In this document: piece by piece, positions 1-9,079 of the stretch
How positions within the stretch are numbered: the first letter of the stretch is position 1
Layout: every line of letters begins with the position of its first letter
Source: Physocladia obscura
Lineage: Eukaryota > Chytridiomycota > Chytridiomycetes > Chytridiales > Chytriomycetaceae
NCBI GenBank assembly: GCA_027596945.1
Contig: JADGJH010000647.1
Location: 1 to 15,740, forward strand
Length of the DNA stretch: 15,740 nucleotides
Reading direction: 5' to 3'
Made by a program: the position numbers and the translations under genes
Notes under the pieces: generated by a model
What the model saw: only the letters and a program-made list of their open reading frames with translations
Databases searched by the model: none
Told to the model about the DNA's origin: nothing

Positions 1-116
1 ATTGAATTTTTTTTTTATTAATTTTTTTTCTGAATTATTTTGTCTGTTCAAATTAAAATATTATTATTGTAGCTTTTTTTTGATTCATTGAAATTATTAA
101 AATTATTTAAAAATAT

Positions 117-1165
117 TTATTGACTATCTTCAAAAAACACTGTTCTCATTTGAGAAATACCCATCCTTCTTACTATTAAATTATAAATCCTGTGAATAAC
201 TTCTAATCTAATAGCCCAGAGCTTTTGATTGTATGGAAGAGGGATTAACAGCCTGCAATAAACCTTTTCAACCACTCCCATTCTCCATTCGGCTGCTTGA
301 TGAATTGAAGTAATTGCATTACTTACTGCTTGTAAATTATGCCAAATATTTGCTGGCGCTTGATCCAAATCTCCATCTTTGAGAGGAGTTACAATCTTGT
401 TGAACATTTTGTCATTGACTGGAAAGGCCAAATCAGCACAGACTCCATACTTTTTCAAAGTGAATTCTTCGTCCAGTAGCTTTTCACAAAAGGCGCAGCT
501 TGTTTTGGCATCATTTTAAGAGCTGGGGCAGTTGTGTTTCATCCATATTATTGTTCCTGTTTGTTTGTGTGTGTTGAATAAAATAGAATATGTTATCAGC
601 TTACCATCAACACCAAAACAGAGCACTCCAGTAACATATATGCAATGTAGCCAGCCATTATACATAGCATTTTGCTTGTCTGCAAAGGATGGCTCTTGCA
701 CTTGGTAGTTTTTTCCATCAATAAAACCAAACTTGTTGTTGACAAATGACTCTTGTAATTTGACTCATTCACTCCATAGAACTTGTTGCTGGTAAGTTGG
801 CCATACAATTTAAGTATTTTTGCTATTCCTGAGCAATAGTAGAAGCGCTGATTCTGCGTTTGATAATACACGAGACAAAGTAGTAGGGGGGATACCAAAC
901 ATCTCACATAATGTCTTGTTTTCCATAGTTCCACAGTAATAGTGCAGCAGCAATCCAAGCACTGTGATCTTTGATGTTACTCTTGGTGGTTGTCCATTTT
1001 GGCACCCACCAGTCTTGACAATATAGTATTTCTGTTAAGTAGTTCTAGAAACGTATGCATATTGACAGAGACAACGTTGATATAGCCTCCTGGATTTTTG
1101 TTATAGCTGCTGAGTAGTTGCTGCCAAAAGCAATTGTTTGGATTTCCCAGATTTGCATTTTTCAA
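117..1165 (-). pseudogene. Decayed DDE_Tnp_4 (Harbinger/PIF-like) transposase
   Basis: Remnant of a DNA-transposon transposase. Reading down the minus strand, a helix-turn-helix-like block (GIPPTTLSR, about 875-900) is followed by the first catalytic Asp in GFIDGK (about 708-725), then QNAMYNGW, a degraded second Asp site (CPSS, stop, ND; the family usually has PGSWHD), a third acidic site in ADLAFP, and a C-terminal AEW...RL...LPYN...YNL block ending at a stop near 117. From about 1045 to 117 everything is in one frame apart from a likely intron at 557-604 (GTAAGC...CAG, 48 nt). That frame is interrupted by three stops: two between the HTH block and GFIDGK, one at 516-518. Upstream of about 1045 the N-terminal part (MHTFLELL) is in another frame, so there is a frameshift. 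Family assignment is from remembered motif patterns. Terminal inverted repeats were not found; one end may lie outside the window. Confidence 0.8.
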
Positions 1166-1364
1166 TTGATTTCATAATCAAAGCTGATTTTTTGCCCTTA
1201 ATAATGCCAGTATTCAAATGCACAGGCATAGATTTTGTGCAATGCAGACAATGCAAAGCAGTAACGTTGGGCTTGCACTTGTTTCAAGCTCAGCAATGTT
1301 CTTTTTTTTTTTTTGTTTGCCTTTTTTGGAGCAAATGATTTGGTTTATTTTTGGAGACACCATC

Positions 1365-1433
1365 GGGACAAAATTCTGGGACAAACCACCTCTTCCACCG
1401 GGACAAAGACATTTTGTCTTTTTCATTTGTCCC
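1365..1433. repeat. GGGACAAA repeat cluster (three direct, one inverted)
   Basis: GGGACAAA occurs at 1365-1372, 1378-1385 and 1400-1407, and its reverse complement TTTGTCCC at 1426-1433. GACAAA at 1402-1407 can also pair with TTTGTC at 1413-1418 across a 5-nt loop. The cluster lies upstream of the transposase relic, so it could be a subterminal transposase-binding array, but that is inference. Confidence 0.45.
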
Positions 1434-1712
1434 AGTTTTGGAAGTCTTCCAATAATGGACAGCAGTGGTTTTGCTCTTCAGGAATGTATCAAAAGAATAC
1501 TTTACAAATGAAATCAGTCACAATTCTGTACAGCTCACAGAACTTTTGTATCCTCTCTCATTTGTACTCTCCATTTCTCTGTGTTTGGATGCCAAATTGA
1601 AGCAAGAGTTGAGTTTTAAAAAAAACAATGAATTTTAGAGATTCGTGTGGATAGAACCTTTAAAGAAAGAGTATGCCAAGCCTGAGCATGATGCTATGGG
1701 TGGTTATTGAAT

Positions 1713-1742
1713 ACCCCCGGACCCCGTTTGGGGGTTTTTTTT
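1713..1742 (+). repeat. GC-rich hairpin followed by a T run
   Basis: ACCCCC (1713-1718) is the perfect complement of GGGGGT (1730-1735), with an 11-nt loop, and the 3' arm runs into eight T's (1735-1742). It looks like a bacterial intrinsic terminator, but the setting is eukaryotic. It could fold in RNA, mark the edge of a transposon, or be chance. It stands out for its local GC content. Confidence 0.4.
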
Positions 1743-2319
1743 CCTTAGTGAAAAATGCAATCCAGAAAACAAAAATGAAAATTTTTATTTCTCAAAGGGA
1801 ACACTGAGCCTACTTGCGGCCTCAACAAACAGAAAGGTTCCTCCCACAGACAAGTTCAAATCCATCAAGGCATTTTTACTACTTAATGGCCCTGATTCTA
1901 TGCGAAAAGTTTGCCATCACCTGAAGTACTCCAATCAGCAGACTTTGACGAAATAGCCACCGCGCTTTCTACTATGATACAATCCAATCTTTTGAAGCTC
2001 AAAAAGAGAATATGACTCTGTTTTTGTGCTACATGACTGCTCTCGATCTGAGGCGATGGAAGAAAATCCTTTTTGTTTTTGTAACAAATTACAATTTTTG
2101 GAAGCTTTAGAAGCATGTTCCATTTCAGTTCAACGTGTCGGATTAATAAATGTTTTGAAGCATATTCAGCTTGCGTTGAAAGGCCGGTGCTTTGTTTTGT
2201 CCCACCAAAATCCAAAGCCAAGTATTTTTATTAGAAGTCACAGTGAGAAGGAATAAAATGAAAATCAGTAGTGGGATTGACCGTGAGGGAAAAGAGGTTG
2301 GCGCGACATTGGGGGTTAA

Positions 2320-2327
2320 TATAAATA
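2320..2327 (+). promoter_or_regulatory. Possible TATA box of the DUF1294 gene
   Basis: TATAAATA lies 41 bp upstream of the start codon at 2369. The surroundings are AT-rich, so such a match is expected often by chance. Confidence 0.25.
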
Positions 2328-2344
2328 AATATCTATAACTTCAA

Positions 2345-2356
2345 ATGCGTTTTTGA
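2345..2356 (+). promoter_or_regulatory. Three-codon upstream ORF before the DUF1294 gene
   Basis: ATG CGT TTT TGA ends 12 nt before the main ATG at 2369. If transcription starts upstream, as the TATA-like site would imply, ribosomes would meet this minimal uORF first. Confidence 0.3.
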
Positions 2357-2368
2357 AATTATTGAGAA

Positions 2369-3039
2369 ATGTATCGAATTGTGAACAAACTCGATGTGTT
2401 CGGACGCCAATTGCTCAGCGTGTCAAAAAACCGGGCCTTTCTCGCAGTCACGCCCAATGTTCTGCGCTTCCAGAAATGGGAAATCCCAACCGCTTATTTC
2501 GCAATAACGGCAGCAAAAACTCCAATTAGTTTGCGAACGTACCATCAGCACCACCCCAGTCTACAGCAGTATCGGAATCGAAATCAACGGCAAAAGCAAA
2601 ATAATCAGCAGGAGCAAGAGCGTCAGAATCAAAATCAACACGAAGCTACTATCTCATCCCAACCACTTTTGCTTGCCGTTACTGGGTATCTCATACTCAT
2701 CAATGGTTTTGCCGTCGCTCTTTTCTGGTACGATAAGAACCAAGCATTGAAAGGGGGTTGGAGAATTCCTGAGAAGCAGTTACAAGCAACCGCACTTTTT
2801 GGCGGATGGGTTGGAGGTTTGTTTTCTTTTTAAAATGAATGTAATGTGAATATAATGAAACAGGCATTTGGGCCATGAAAACATTCAAGCACAAAACGGT
2901 CAAAAAAGCTTTTCAAGAACCTTACATGTTTGCTGTCGCCGGAAATTGCATGATTTTTGCCGGATTGGCAGTGGGATGGGTATTTTTACCCGGAATTCGG
3001 CGAAGTGCAAATGGTTTTGTGCGCACTCTGATTCGTTGA
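2369..3039 (+). CDS. DUF1294-family small membrane protein
   Basis: Two exons, 2369-2816 and 2864-3039, with a 47-nt intron (donor GTTTGT, acceptor CAG), give 207 aa. The C-terminal half carries the DUF1294 pattern: a membrane segment at about 100-120, then YDKNQA, WRIPE (131-135), a Gly-rich turn (GGWVGG, 145-150), HKT (159-161) and a second hydrophobic segment at about 171-192. The HKT motif appears only after splicing, which supports the intron. The family has no established biochemical role that I know of. The first ~95 residues are an extension: residues 1-33 are rich in Arg, Lys and hydrophobics with no acidic residue except D9, like a mitochondrial presequence, and residues 66-91 are mostly Gln, Asn and Arg. 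Mitochondrial location is inference. The start is the first ATG of the frame that leads into the domain. Confidence 0.85.
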
Positions 3040-3200
3040 GAATTATTCCTGGATAAAGTAACAAACATAGTTATGATGAGTCACTTTCATATTTCCTGAC
3101 AAATCTACAGTCAATAGTGAAGTTTGAATTTCAATAACCTTTTACGCACAAGGAAATATTAGAGAAAGTTTAAAAAGTAAGAGTTTGATTGAGTATTTGA

Positions 3201-3263
3201 ATGAAATTCCAAGAAATCTCCGTGAAATCAGATTATTCACGGGATACTATTATTTATCTTTGA
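3201..3263 (+). promoter_or_regulatory. 20-aa upstream ORF with an internal hairpin in the pyruvate carboxylase leader
   Basis: An ATG at 3201 opens a 20-codon frame ending at TGA 3261-3263, 41 nt before the main ATG at 3305. Inside it CCGTGAA (3220-3226) is perfectly complementary to TTCACGG (3236-3242) with a 9-nt loop. If the transcript starts upstream of 3201, this would be a translated or structured leader. The transcription start is unknown. Confidence 0.35.
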
Positions 3264-3304
3264 TATCACTCAAAATTAAACCAAGCGAAAAAAAAAGAGG
3301 CAAC

Positions 3305-6300
3305 ATGGGCAAGAAGAAGTCAAAGAGAAATAGCAGTGCGGCAATTATAGGCTTAGCAGCAGGTTCATCATCATCAGTGTCTTCAACAGCGTCAGTGGTG
3401 GGCCCGCTGGAACCAGTGAGTAGTACTTGGTTTAGATAAGACAATAAAAAAAAAGCCAGACAAAAACAGCAGCATCAACAGCAACAACGACTCGAATGCC
3501 AACCGGAAAGATAGCTAGTGTAACATCAACTTCGCGCGCGCAGAGCCAAACCGGTATTGGGCGGAAAAGCGGAGCATTGACACTGATGGCTGCCAACCGT
3601 GGCGAGATTGCACTCCGTATTCTGCGGGCTGGGCGCGAACTAAACATGAATTGCGTTGCAATTTACTCTTACGAAGATCGGCTGTCGATGCACCGTACGC
3701 GTGCGGACAAAGCTTACCAGATCGGATCTCCTGAGACTCACACGCCCGTCGGAGGTAAAATCTCATTTAAAATGGCATTACATAAGCAACCATTATTTTA
3801 CTCGATTTATCTATTTTTTCACCTGATTCTTACTCTATTCATATTCGTATAGCTTACCTTGCCATTGACGATATTATCGCTGTTGCTGTTAAGCGTGGTG
3901 TTGCCGTTATCCATCCCGGTTACGGTTTCCTTTCTGAAAACGCGACTTTTGCACGCAAGGTTACAGAAGCTGGCATTGCGTTTGTTGGCCCCAACGCGCA
4001 AACAATCGAGGAATGTGGAGACAAAACAAAAGCCCGTGCTGTCGCAATTGCGGCGGGAGTTCCTGTTGTTCCAGGTTCGTAGATGAGAATCCTGCACCAC
4101 GTGGGAGTCATGTGATTTCCAAATGTCAATCTGAATCATGATTATGTTTCATAGGATCTGACGGTCCTGTCCCAACTGTTGAAGCGGCCAAAGAATTTGT
4201 TGCTAGACATGGTCTTCCAATTATTATCAAAGCTGCTAACGGTGGAGGTGGTCGTGGCATGCGTGTTGTCCGTGATATCAACGAACTGCCAAGCCTTTTT
4301 GAACGTGCTCGCTCAGAATCACTCTCGGCTTTTGGTGATGATACTTTGTTTATCGAGAAACTGGTTGAACGTCCACGGTAAGTTTTAAAAATCGAATAAA
4401 TATACAAAAAAGTCAAATTTAGTAGCACATTTGAACGAAATGAGTAGCGACAGAAGAATGGAATATATATATTTCAAACAAAGATAATAATGCAAATAAT
4501 TATGAAACAGACACATTGAAGTTCAAATTCTTGCTGATTCCTATGGCAATGTCATCCACCTTTTCGAACGTGACTGCTCGGTTCAGCGTCGTCACCAAAA
4601 AGTTGTCGAGTACGGTCCATCATTTTTACCTCCAGCAGCTCGCCAGAGGCTTCTTGATGATGCTGTTAAGTTGGCAAAGAGTGTTGGATATGTGAATGCT
4701 GGAACTGTCGAATTTTTGGTTGATAAAAACAATACACACTATTTCATTGAAATTAACCCAAGGTAAAATGATTTTGATTGAGAGGTTCAATAATCGATGT
4801 TTAACCTATTTGTTAAACAATTTCACTTCAGAGTTCAAGTCGAGCACTGTGTTACTGAAGAAATTACTGGTGTTGACATCGTTGCTTCTCAAATTCAAAT
4901 CGCTCTGGGAAAATCCCTCTTCGAACTCGGTCTAACGCAAGAGTCAATTGTTATGCGTGGATTTGCAATTCAGTGCCGTATTACTGCGGAAGACCCTGCA
5001 CAAAACTTCCAACCTGACTCTGGAAGAATTTCCATGTACAGATCTCCAGGAGGTTTGTTTGCTTTCCATAATTTTGATTTAAATTTGTAATTAAATAGAA
5101 AAATAAAAATAGGCAACGGTGTCCGCTTAGATGGTGGGCCTGCATATGCTGGAGCGATTGTTTCTCCTCACTATGATTCACTGTTAGTAAAGTGTATTAC
5201 TGTTGGTAGAGATTATGACGCTGCTCGTCGTAAGATGCTTGCGGCACTTTTCGAGGTGAATTCCAAATAGTGTTGAAATTCATATCTTTGGGCCTCTGAA
5301 TTTTTCTTTTAGTTTCGAATCAGAGGAGTCAAAAACAACATTGATTGGCTTATGAAACTTCTTCAACATGAGACTTTTGTGAAAGGTGGAACTGTTTGGA
5401 CAACATTCATTGACGATACTCCTGAACTGTTCACCGATTTTGATATTGAGCAAAAATGTGGTTCTCAGCTTATGAGATACTTGGGAGAGATTATTGTTAA
5501 CGGACCGCAAGTTCCTGGACAAAATGGGTTCCCAGAACTCAAGAATGAGGCTGTTGTTGTGGAACTTCCAGGAGCGCCTGAGAATGCAACAACAGTTCCT
5601 TGCTTGACTGGCTGGAGAACCATTTTGGAAAATGAAGGCCCAGAAGCTTTTTGCAAAGCTGTTCGTGCTCACTCTGGAGTTTTGCTTACTGACACCACTT
5701 GGTTAACCACCCTTTTCTTTTTCATCACTTTTATTGAAATGCTGAACTTGTTTTCTTCTCCACAAAGGAGAGACGCTCATCAAAGTATCCTTGCCACCCG
5801 CGTGAGAACCATTGACATTGCAAAGATTGCGCCACTTACGTCCCACGCTTTGCAAAACTGTTTCTCTCTTGAGTCTTGGGGTGGTGCTACATTTGATGTA
5901 TCGCTCCGCTTCCTGAAAGAATGTCCATGGGACCGTCTTGCAACACTCCGTCGACTTGTGCCCAACATTCCATTCCAAATGCTTTTACGTGGCGCGAATG
6001 CTGTCGGATACACTGCTTACCCAGATCATATTGTTTACGACTTTTGTGAGACTGCAGTTCAACATGGGATGGATATTTTCCGAGTTTTTGATTCGCTTAA
6101 CTACCTAGACAACTTGAAGCTTGGAATCGATGCTGTCAAAAAAGCCGGGGGTGTTGTTGAAGCTGCGATTAGTTATACGGGGGATGTTTCAGATTTGACC
6201 AAGAAGCGATACAACTTAGCTTATTATCTCGATCTTACTGATAAACTTGTTTCTGACGGTATTCACATATTGTGTATCAAGGTTTGATGGTGTTTTTGTT

Positions 6301-7965
6301 GTTTTTTTTGTCCTACTTCCTCTTTTTCGAATATTTGTTGATACATAATATAGGATATGGCGGGATTGCTAAAGCCAAAGGCTGCAAAGATGTTGATTGG
6401 TGCTATCAGAGCCAAGTACCCAGACCTTGTACTTCACTTGCATACGGTATTCTAAAATTTTATTTAAATTGTATTATTAAAGTTTATTAGCACGATACCG
6501 CTGGAACTGGTCTTGCCACTTACATTGCCGCTGTTGAAGCTGGTGTTGATGTTGTTGATTGCGCGGTTGACAGGTATGTTAATAAATCCGAAAAAATATG
6601 AAGCCAGTTTCTAATTGTATTTAATTACACAGTATGTCTGGGCAAACATCTCAACCATCAATGGGAGCTTTCGTTGGATCTGTTGACAACACTGGAGTCT
6701 CGTCTGATGCTGTTCAGTCACTTTCGGCTTACTGGGAGCAAATCCGTTTGTTGTACTCCCCTTTCGAATCCCCAATGCCGCCATCCGATTCGTCCATCTA
6801 CTACACGGAAATGCCCGGAGGCCAGTACACGAATTTGCAGTTTCAATCTCGCCAACTCGGTCTTGGAAAGCAGTGGGCCAGTATTAAGATTGCATATGCT
6901 GCAGCGAATCGATTGTGCGGTGGAATCACAAAAGTCACGCCATCTTCCAAAGTTGTGGGAGACTTTGCGCAATTTATGGTTGCTCAAAACTTAACTGAAG
7001 AGCAAGTTATTGAACGGGCGGATAAGCTAAACTTCCCACAAAGCGTTGTTGAGTATTTCCAGGGATATCTGGGTCAACCGCCGTATGGATTCCCGGAGCC
7101 GCTGCGGTCTAGAATTCTGGCTGCGAAAGGACTTGAGCCTGTTAACGGCAGGTTAGTTGGGTTATAGTTATGTTTTGTTTTTGTTTTTGTTGTTGTTAAA
7201 TGGCTGTCTTTGCCGTAGACCTGGTGCAAGTATGGCTCCAATCAACTTGGATGACTTAAAGACGAGTTTGAAAGAAAAGTTTGGAGAAATTCGTCACGTT
7301 GATGTGAGCAAATATCATTATTTTATACTGTTGCTGATTAACAAACAACAGGTATTGAGTGCCGCAATGTACCCAAAAGTATTTGAAGAATATCGCAGTG
7401 CCATTGAATTGTTCGGACATATTGAATCTATCCCTACACAATACTTTTTGAGGCCAATGGTTATTGGTGAAGAATTTACTTACTACAGTGAAGAAAGCCA
7501 CAACCCCATGATTGTAAAATTTGTAGCTGTGGGTCCGTTGGACGAGCTTACATTAAGACGTGATGTATTTTTTACTATTGATGGAGAAGCTCGAGTTATT
7601 GATAGTGAGCATTTTTTATGTTTATTATTTTTACATTTGATTTGACCTATTTTTATATCTATTCTTTTTGTTGTATAGTTCCAGACAAGGATGGTGAACA
7701 CAGTGCCAAAGCCACATCTATTGTTCGTCCAAAAGCAGACCCGAAGGCAAAGGGAGATTGTGGTGCACCAATGGCAGGTCTTGTTGTTGATGTGTCAGTC
7801 AAAGAAGGACAAACTGTGAAAATGGGGGCTCCAATTGCTGTACTCTCAGCCATGAAAATGGAGACTATTGTTTCTTCGCCAATTGATGGGATTGTTGAGA
7901 AGGTTGCAGTTAAGCAAGGTGATTATATTGCAGCATTGGATTTGATTGCTAAGGTTTCTGAGTGA
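3305..7965 (+). CDS. pyc: Pyruvate carboxylase (biotin-dependent)
   Basis: Carboxylates pyruvate to oxaloacetate using ATP and bicarbonate (anaplerosis). Fifteen exons: 3305-3415, 3460-3754, 3853-4074, 4155-4377, 4511-4762, 4832-5052, 5113-5255, 5313-5701, 5768-6281, 6354-6446, 6491-6573, 6633-7151, 7219-7303, 7352-7604, 7679-7965. They total 3690 nt, 1229 aa, against about 1180 in yeast; all introns are GT-AG. Domains in order: biotin carboxylase from about residue 76 (ANRGE 82-86; ATP-grasp loop GGGGRGM 238-244; EINPRVQVEH 364-373); carboxyltransferase (DTTWRDAHQ from D616, the expected carbamylated lysine K790 in IKDMAG, metal-site His in HTHD at H820 and H822); C-terminal biotinyl domain with AMKME, biotinyl-Lys about K1194. 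All key residues are present. The first 75 residues are a Lys-, Ser-, Ala- and Thr-rich extension with no clear mitochondrial presequence, so a cytosolic enzyme as in yeast is likely. The start is the only ATG that splices in phase to the conserved core without a stop. Confidence 0.97.
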
Positions 7966-8039
7966 GTTGATGTTCATTTTGTCGATTTTATTCTTTGTTG
8001 AGAGAAAGTCAAAAACCAAAAAACAAAGCAATTAAGCAG

Positions 8040-8077
8040 GTTGATACATTGATTAAGCTGAGAGTATATGTATCAAC
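8040..8077. repeat. Perfect 10-bp inverted repeat
   Basis: GTTGATACAT (8040-8049) and ATGTATCAAC (8068-8077) are exact reverse complements separated by 18 nt. They begin 75 bp after the pyruvate carboxylase stop codon, so a 3'-UTR stem-loop is the simplest reading. A small mobile-element footprint is an alternative. Confidence 0.5.
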
Positions 8078-8165
8078 AGAAGACTATCAATGATAAAGAA
8101 TTTTAAATATTGCTGTTTTTCTTTTTTTGAGTCCAAATTTCACGGAAGTCCAAGTGTCTGACAAC

Positions 8166-8342
8166 ATGGCTTGTTGTTGCAGCTTATCGGTGAGCAAGCT
8201 TTTCATTATTTTTTCCTACGTTGTGGCTTTGGTTTGCTATTTTCTCGTTGTAGAGATGATTTGTGTGGTGCTCGCTTGTAAATTTCAAATAGGTTATGTC
8301 AGTGCAAGTAATGTAAATTTAAAGATGTCGAGAGCACAATAA
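8166..8342 (+). CDS. Doubtful small hydrophobic, Cys-rich ORF (58 codons)
   Basis: An ATG at 8166 opens a frame starting MACCCSLS, followed by two strongly hydrophobic stretches that could cross a membrane; its TAA overlaps an AATAAA motif (8338-8343). I recognise no family. The same stretch also has a plausible intron, GTGAGC at 8191 to GTAG near 8253, which would end the frame almost at once, so it may be a spliced UTR or non-coding transcript instead. Low confidence. Confidence 0.18.
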   Translation: MACCCSLSVSKLFIIFSYVVALVCYFLVVEMICVVLACKFQIGYVSASNVNLKMSRAQ

Positions 8343-8387
8343 AGAGGCAGAACGTACAACAATGTTTGAACTTGCTGTAAGTTTGAA

Positions 8388-8393
8388 AATAAA
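8388..8393 (+). terminator. AATAAA polyadenylation-type signal
   Basis: AATAAA on the plus strand; another lies at 8338-8343. Either could end a long pyruvate carboxylase 3' UTR or a transcript covering the small ORF at 8166. No AATAAA was seen closer to the pyruvate carboxylase stop. Confidence 0.3.
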
Positions 8394-9079
8394 GAACAAG
8401 AGATGAATAGCTTCAGAATATTTCCATTCTTTTTTTTTTTTTTTTTAAATTTGTTATTGGCTTAGGTTTGTGATTGGTATCTTTGGCGGCTTCAGTGTCC
8501 TCGGTGGCATTGATGAAATCAATATGCTTCAGTAGCATTATCTGCCGTAACACATTGAAATTTTGACCCCAAAATCTATGCAACAAAATTTACTACTGGA
8601 ACTACACCATCAGGAGTAGAGTAGCTTCTTCTTTTTTTTTTTTCTTTTGAACTAAAAGACTAAGAACAATTTGCACAGACTATAGAGTAGTCCTCTAAAG
8701 TACTGTATTTGAGTGTGACTTGAGTACTGACAATTTCTTTATAACTTTCATTGCCTTTCAAAGCTATTCATATTCTTTGGTTGAAATAGTGTGGAATCAA
8801 TTTGAAGTGTTGGTTAAACTTAAGTAGTAGTATTCTGTATCGCAACTAAAAAAAAAAAAATTATCTGGTAATTGTTTCATAAAAAACAAAAAAATTGAAA
8901 TTTTACCCTTTACCCAAAATTAACTATAAAATATTTTCTTTTTATGGTAAAAAACATCAAGCAGTTAACTAAACCAATATACCGCTTTTTTTTCCAAGTG
9001 TTAAGAATATTTGATGATCTCCACGGCAAATGTGTTAATTGAGGCCATTCATAGTGTCTTGTTATATTTCTTACACTTA

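Larger units (their letters stand above)
1166..2319. other. Region without a recognised gene
   Basis: The first few hundred bases may hold the non-conserved N-terminal part and flank of the decayed transposase; one minus-strand frame near 1140-1230 is lysine-rich. Beyond that are the GGGACAAA cluster (1365-1433), the GC-rich hairpin (1713-1742) and several short open frames on both strands. The longest is about 107 codons on the minus strand at 1898-2221, with an overlapping 76-codon frame on the plus strand at 2026-2256. None shows a motif or splice pattern that I recognise, and the overlap argues that at least one is spurious. Confidence 0.5.
7966..9079. other. AT-rich intergenic stretch
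   Basis: This holds the 3' flank of pyruvate carboxylase, a 10-bp inverted repeat (8040-8077), one doubtful 58-codon ORF (8166-8342), AATAAA sites at 8338-8343 and 8388-8393, and poly-T or poly-A runs near 8431-8446, 8631-8644 and 8848-8860. No conserved protein motif was recognised. Confidence 0.6.

Noticed and set aside
1713..1742. Bacterial intrinsic terminator
   Set aside because: The window is clearly eukaryotic, with dozens of spliceosomal introns, and no gene ends just upstream of the hairpin.
1850..1870. tRNA-like T-loop string (TTCAAATCC)
   Set aside because: No matching T-stem, anticodon stem or acceptor stem around it.
1898..2256. Overlapping opposite-strand frames of 107 and 76 codons
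   Set aside because: No motif, no splice support and mutual overlap; probably chance open frames.
5702..5767. Hydrophobic 22-residue insert in pyruvate carboxylase as a real protein segment
   Set aside because: The conserved DTTWRDAHQ motif is restored only by removing it as an intron. It is kept as a finding about retention, not as coding sequence.
8425..8589. Minus-strand frame of about 54 codons containing DFINATEDTEAAK
   Set aside because: No start at its upstream end, it ends in a lysine run from the poly-T tract, and no family is recognised.
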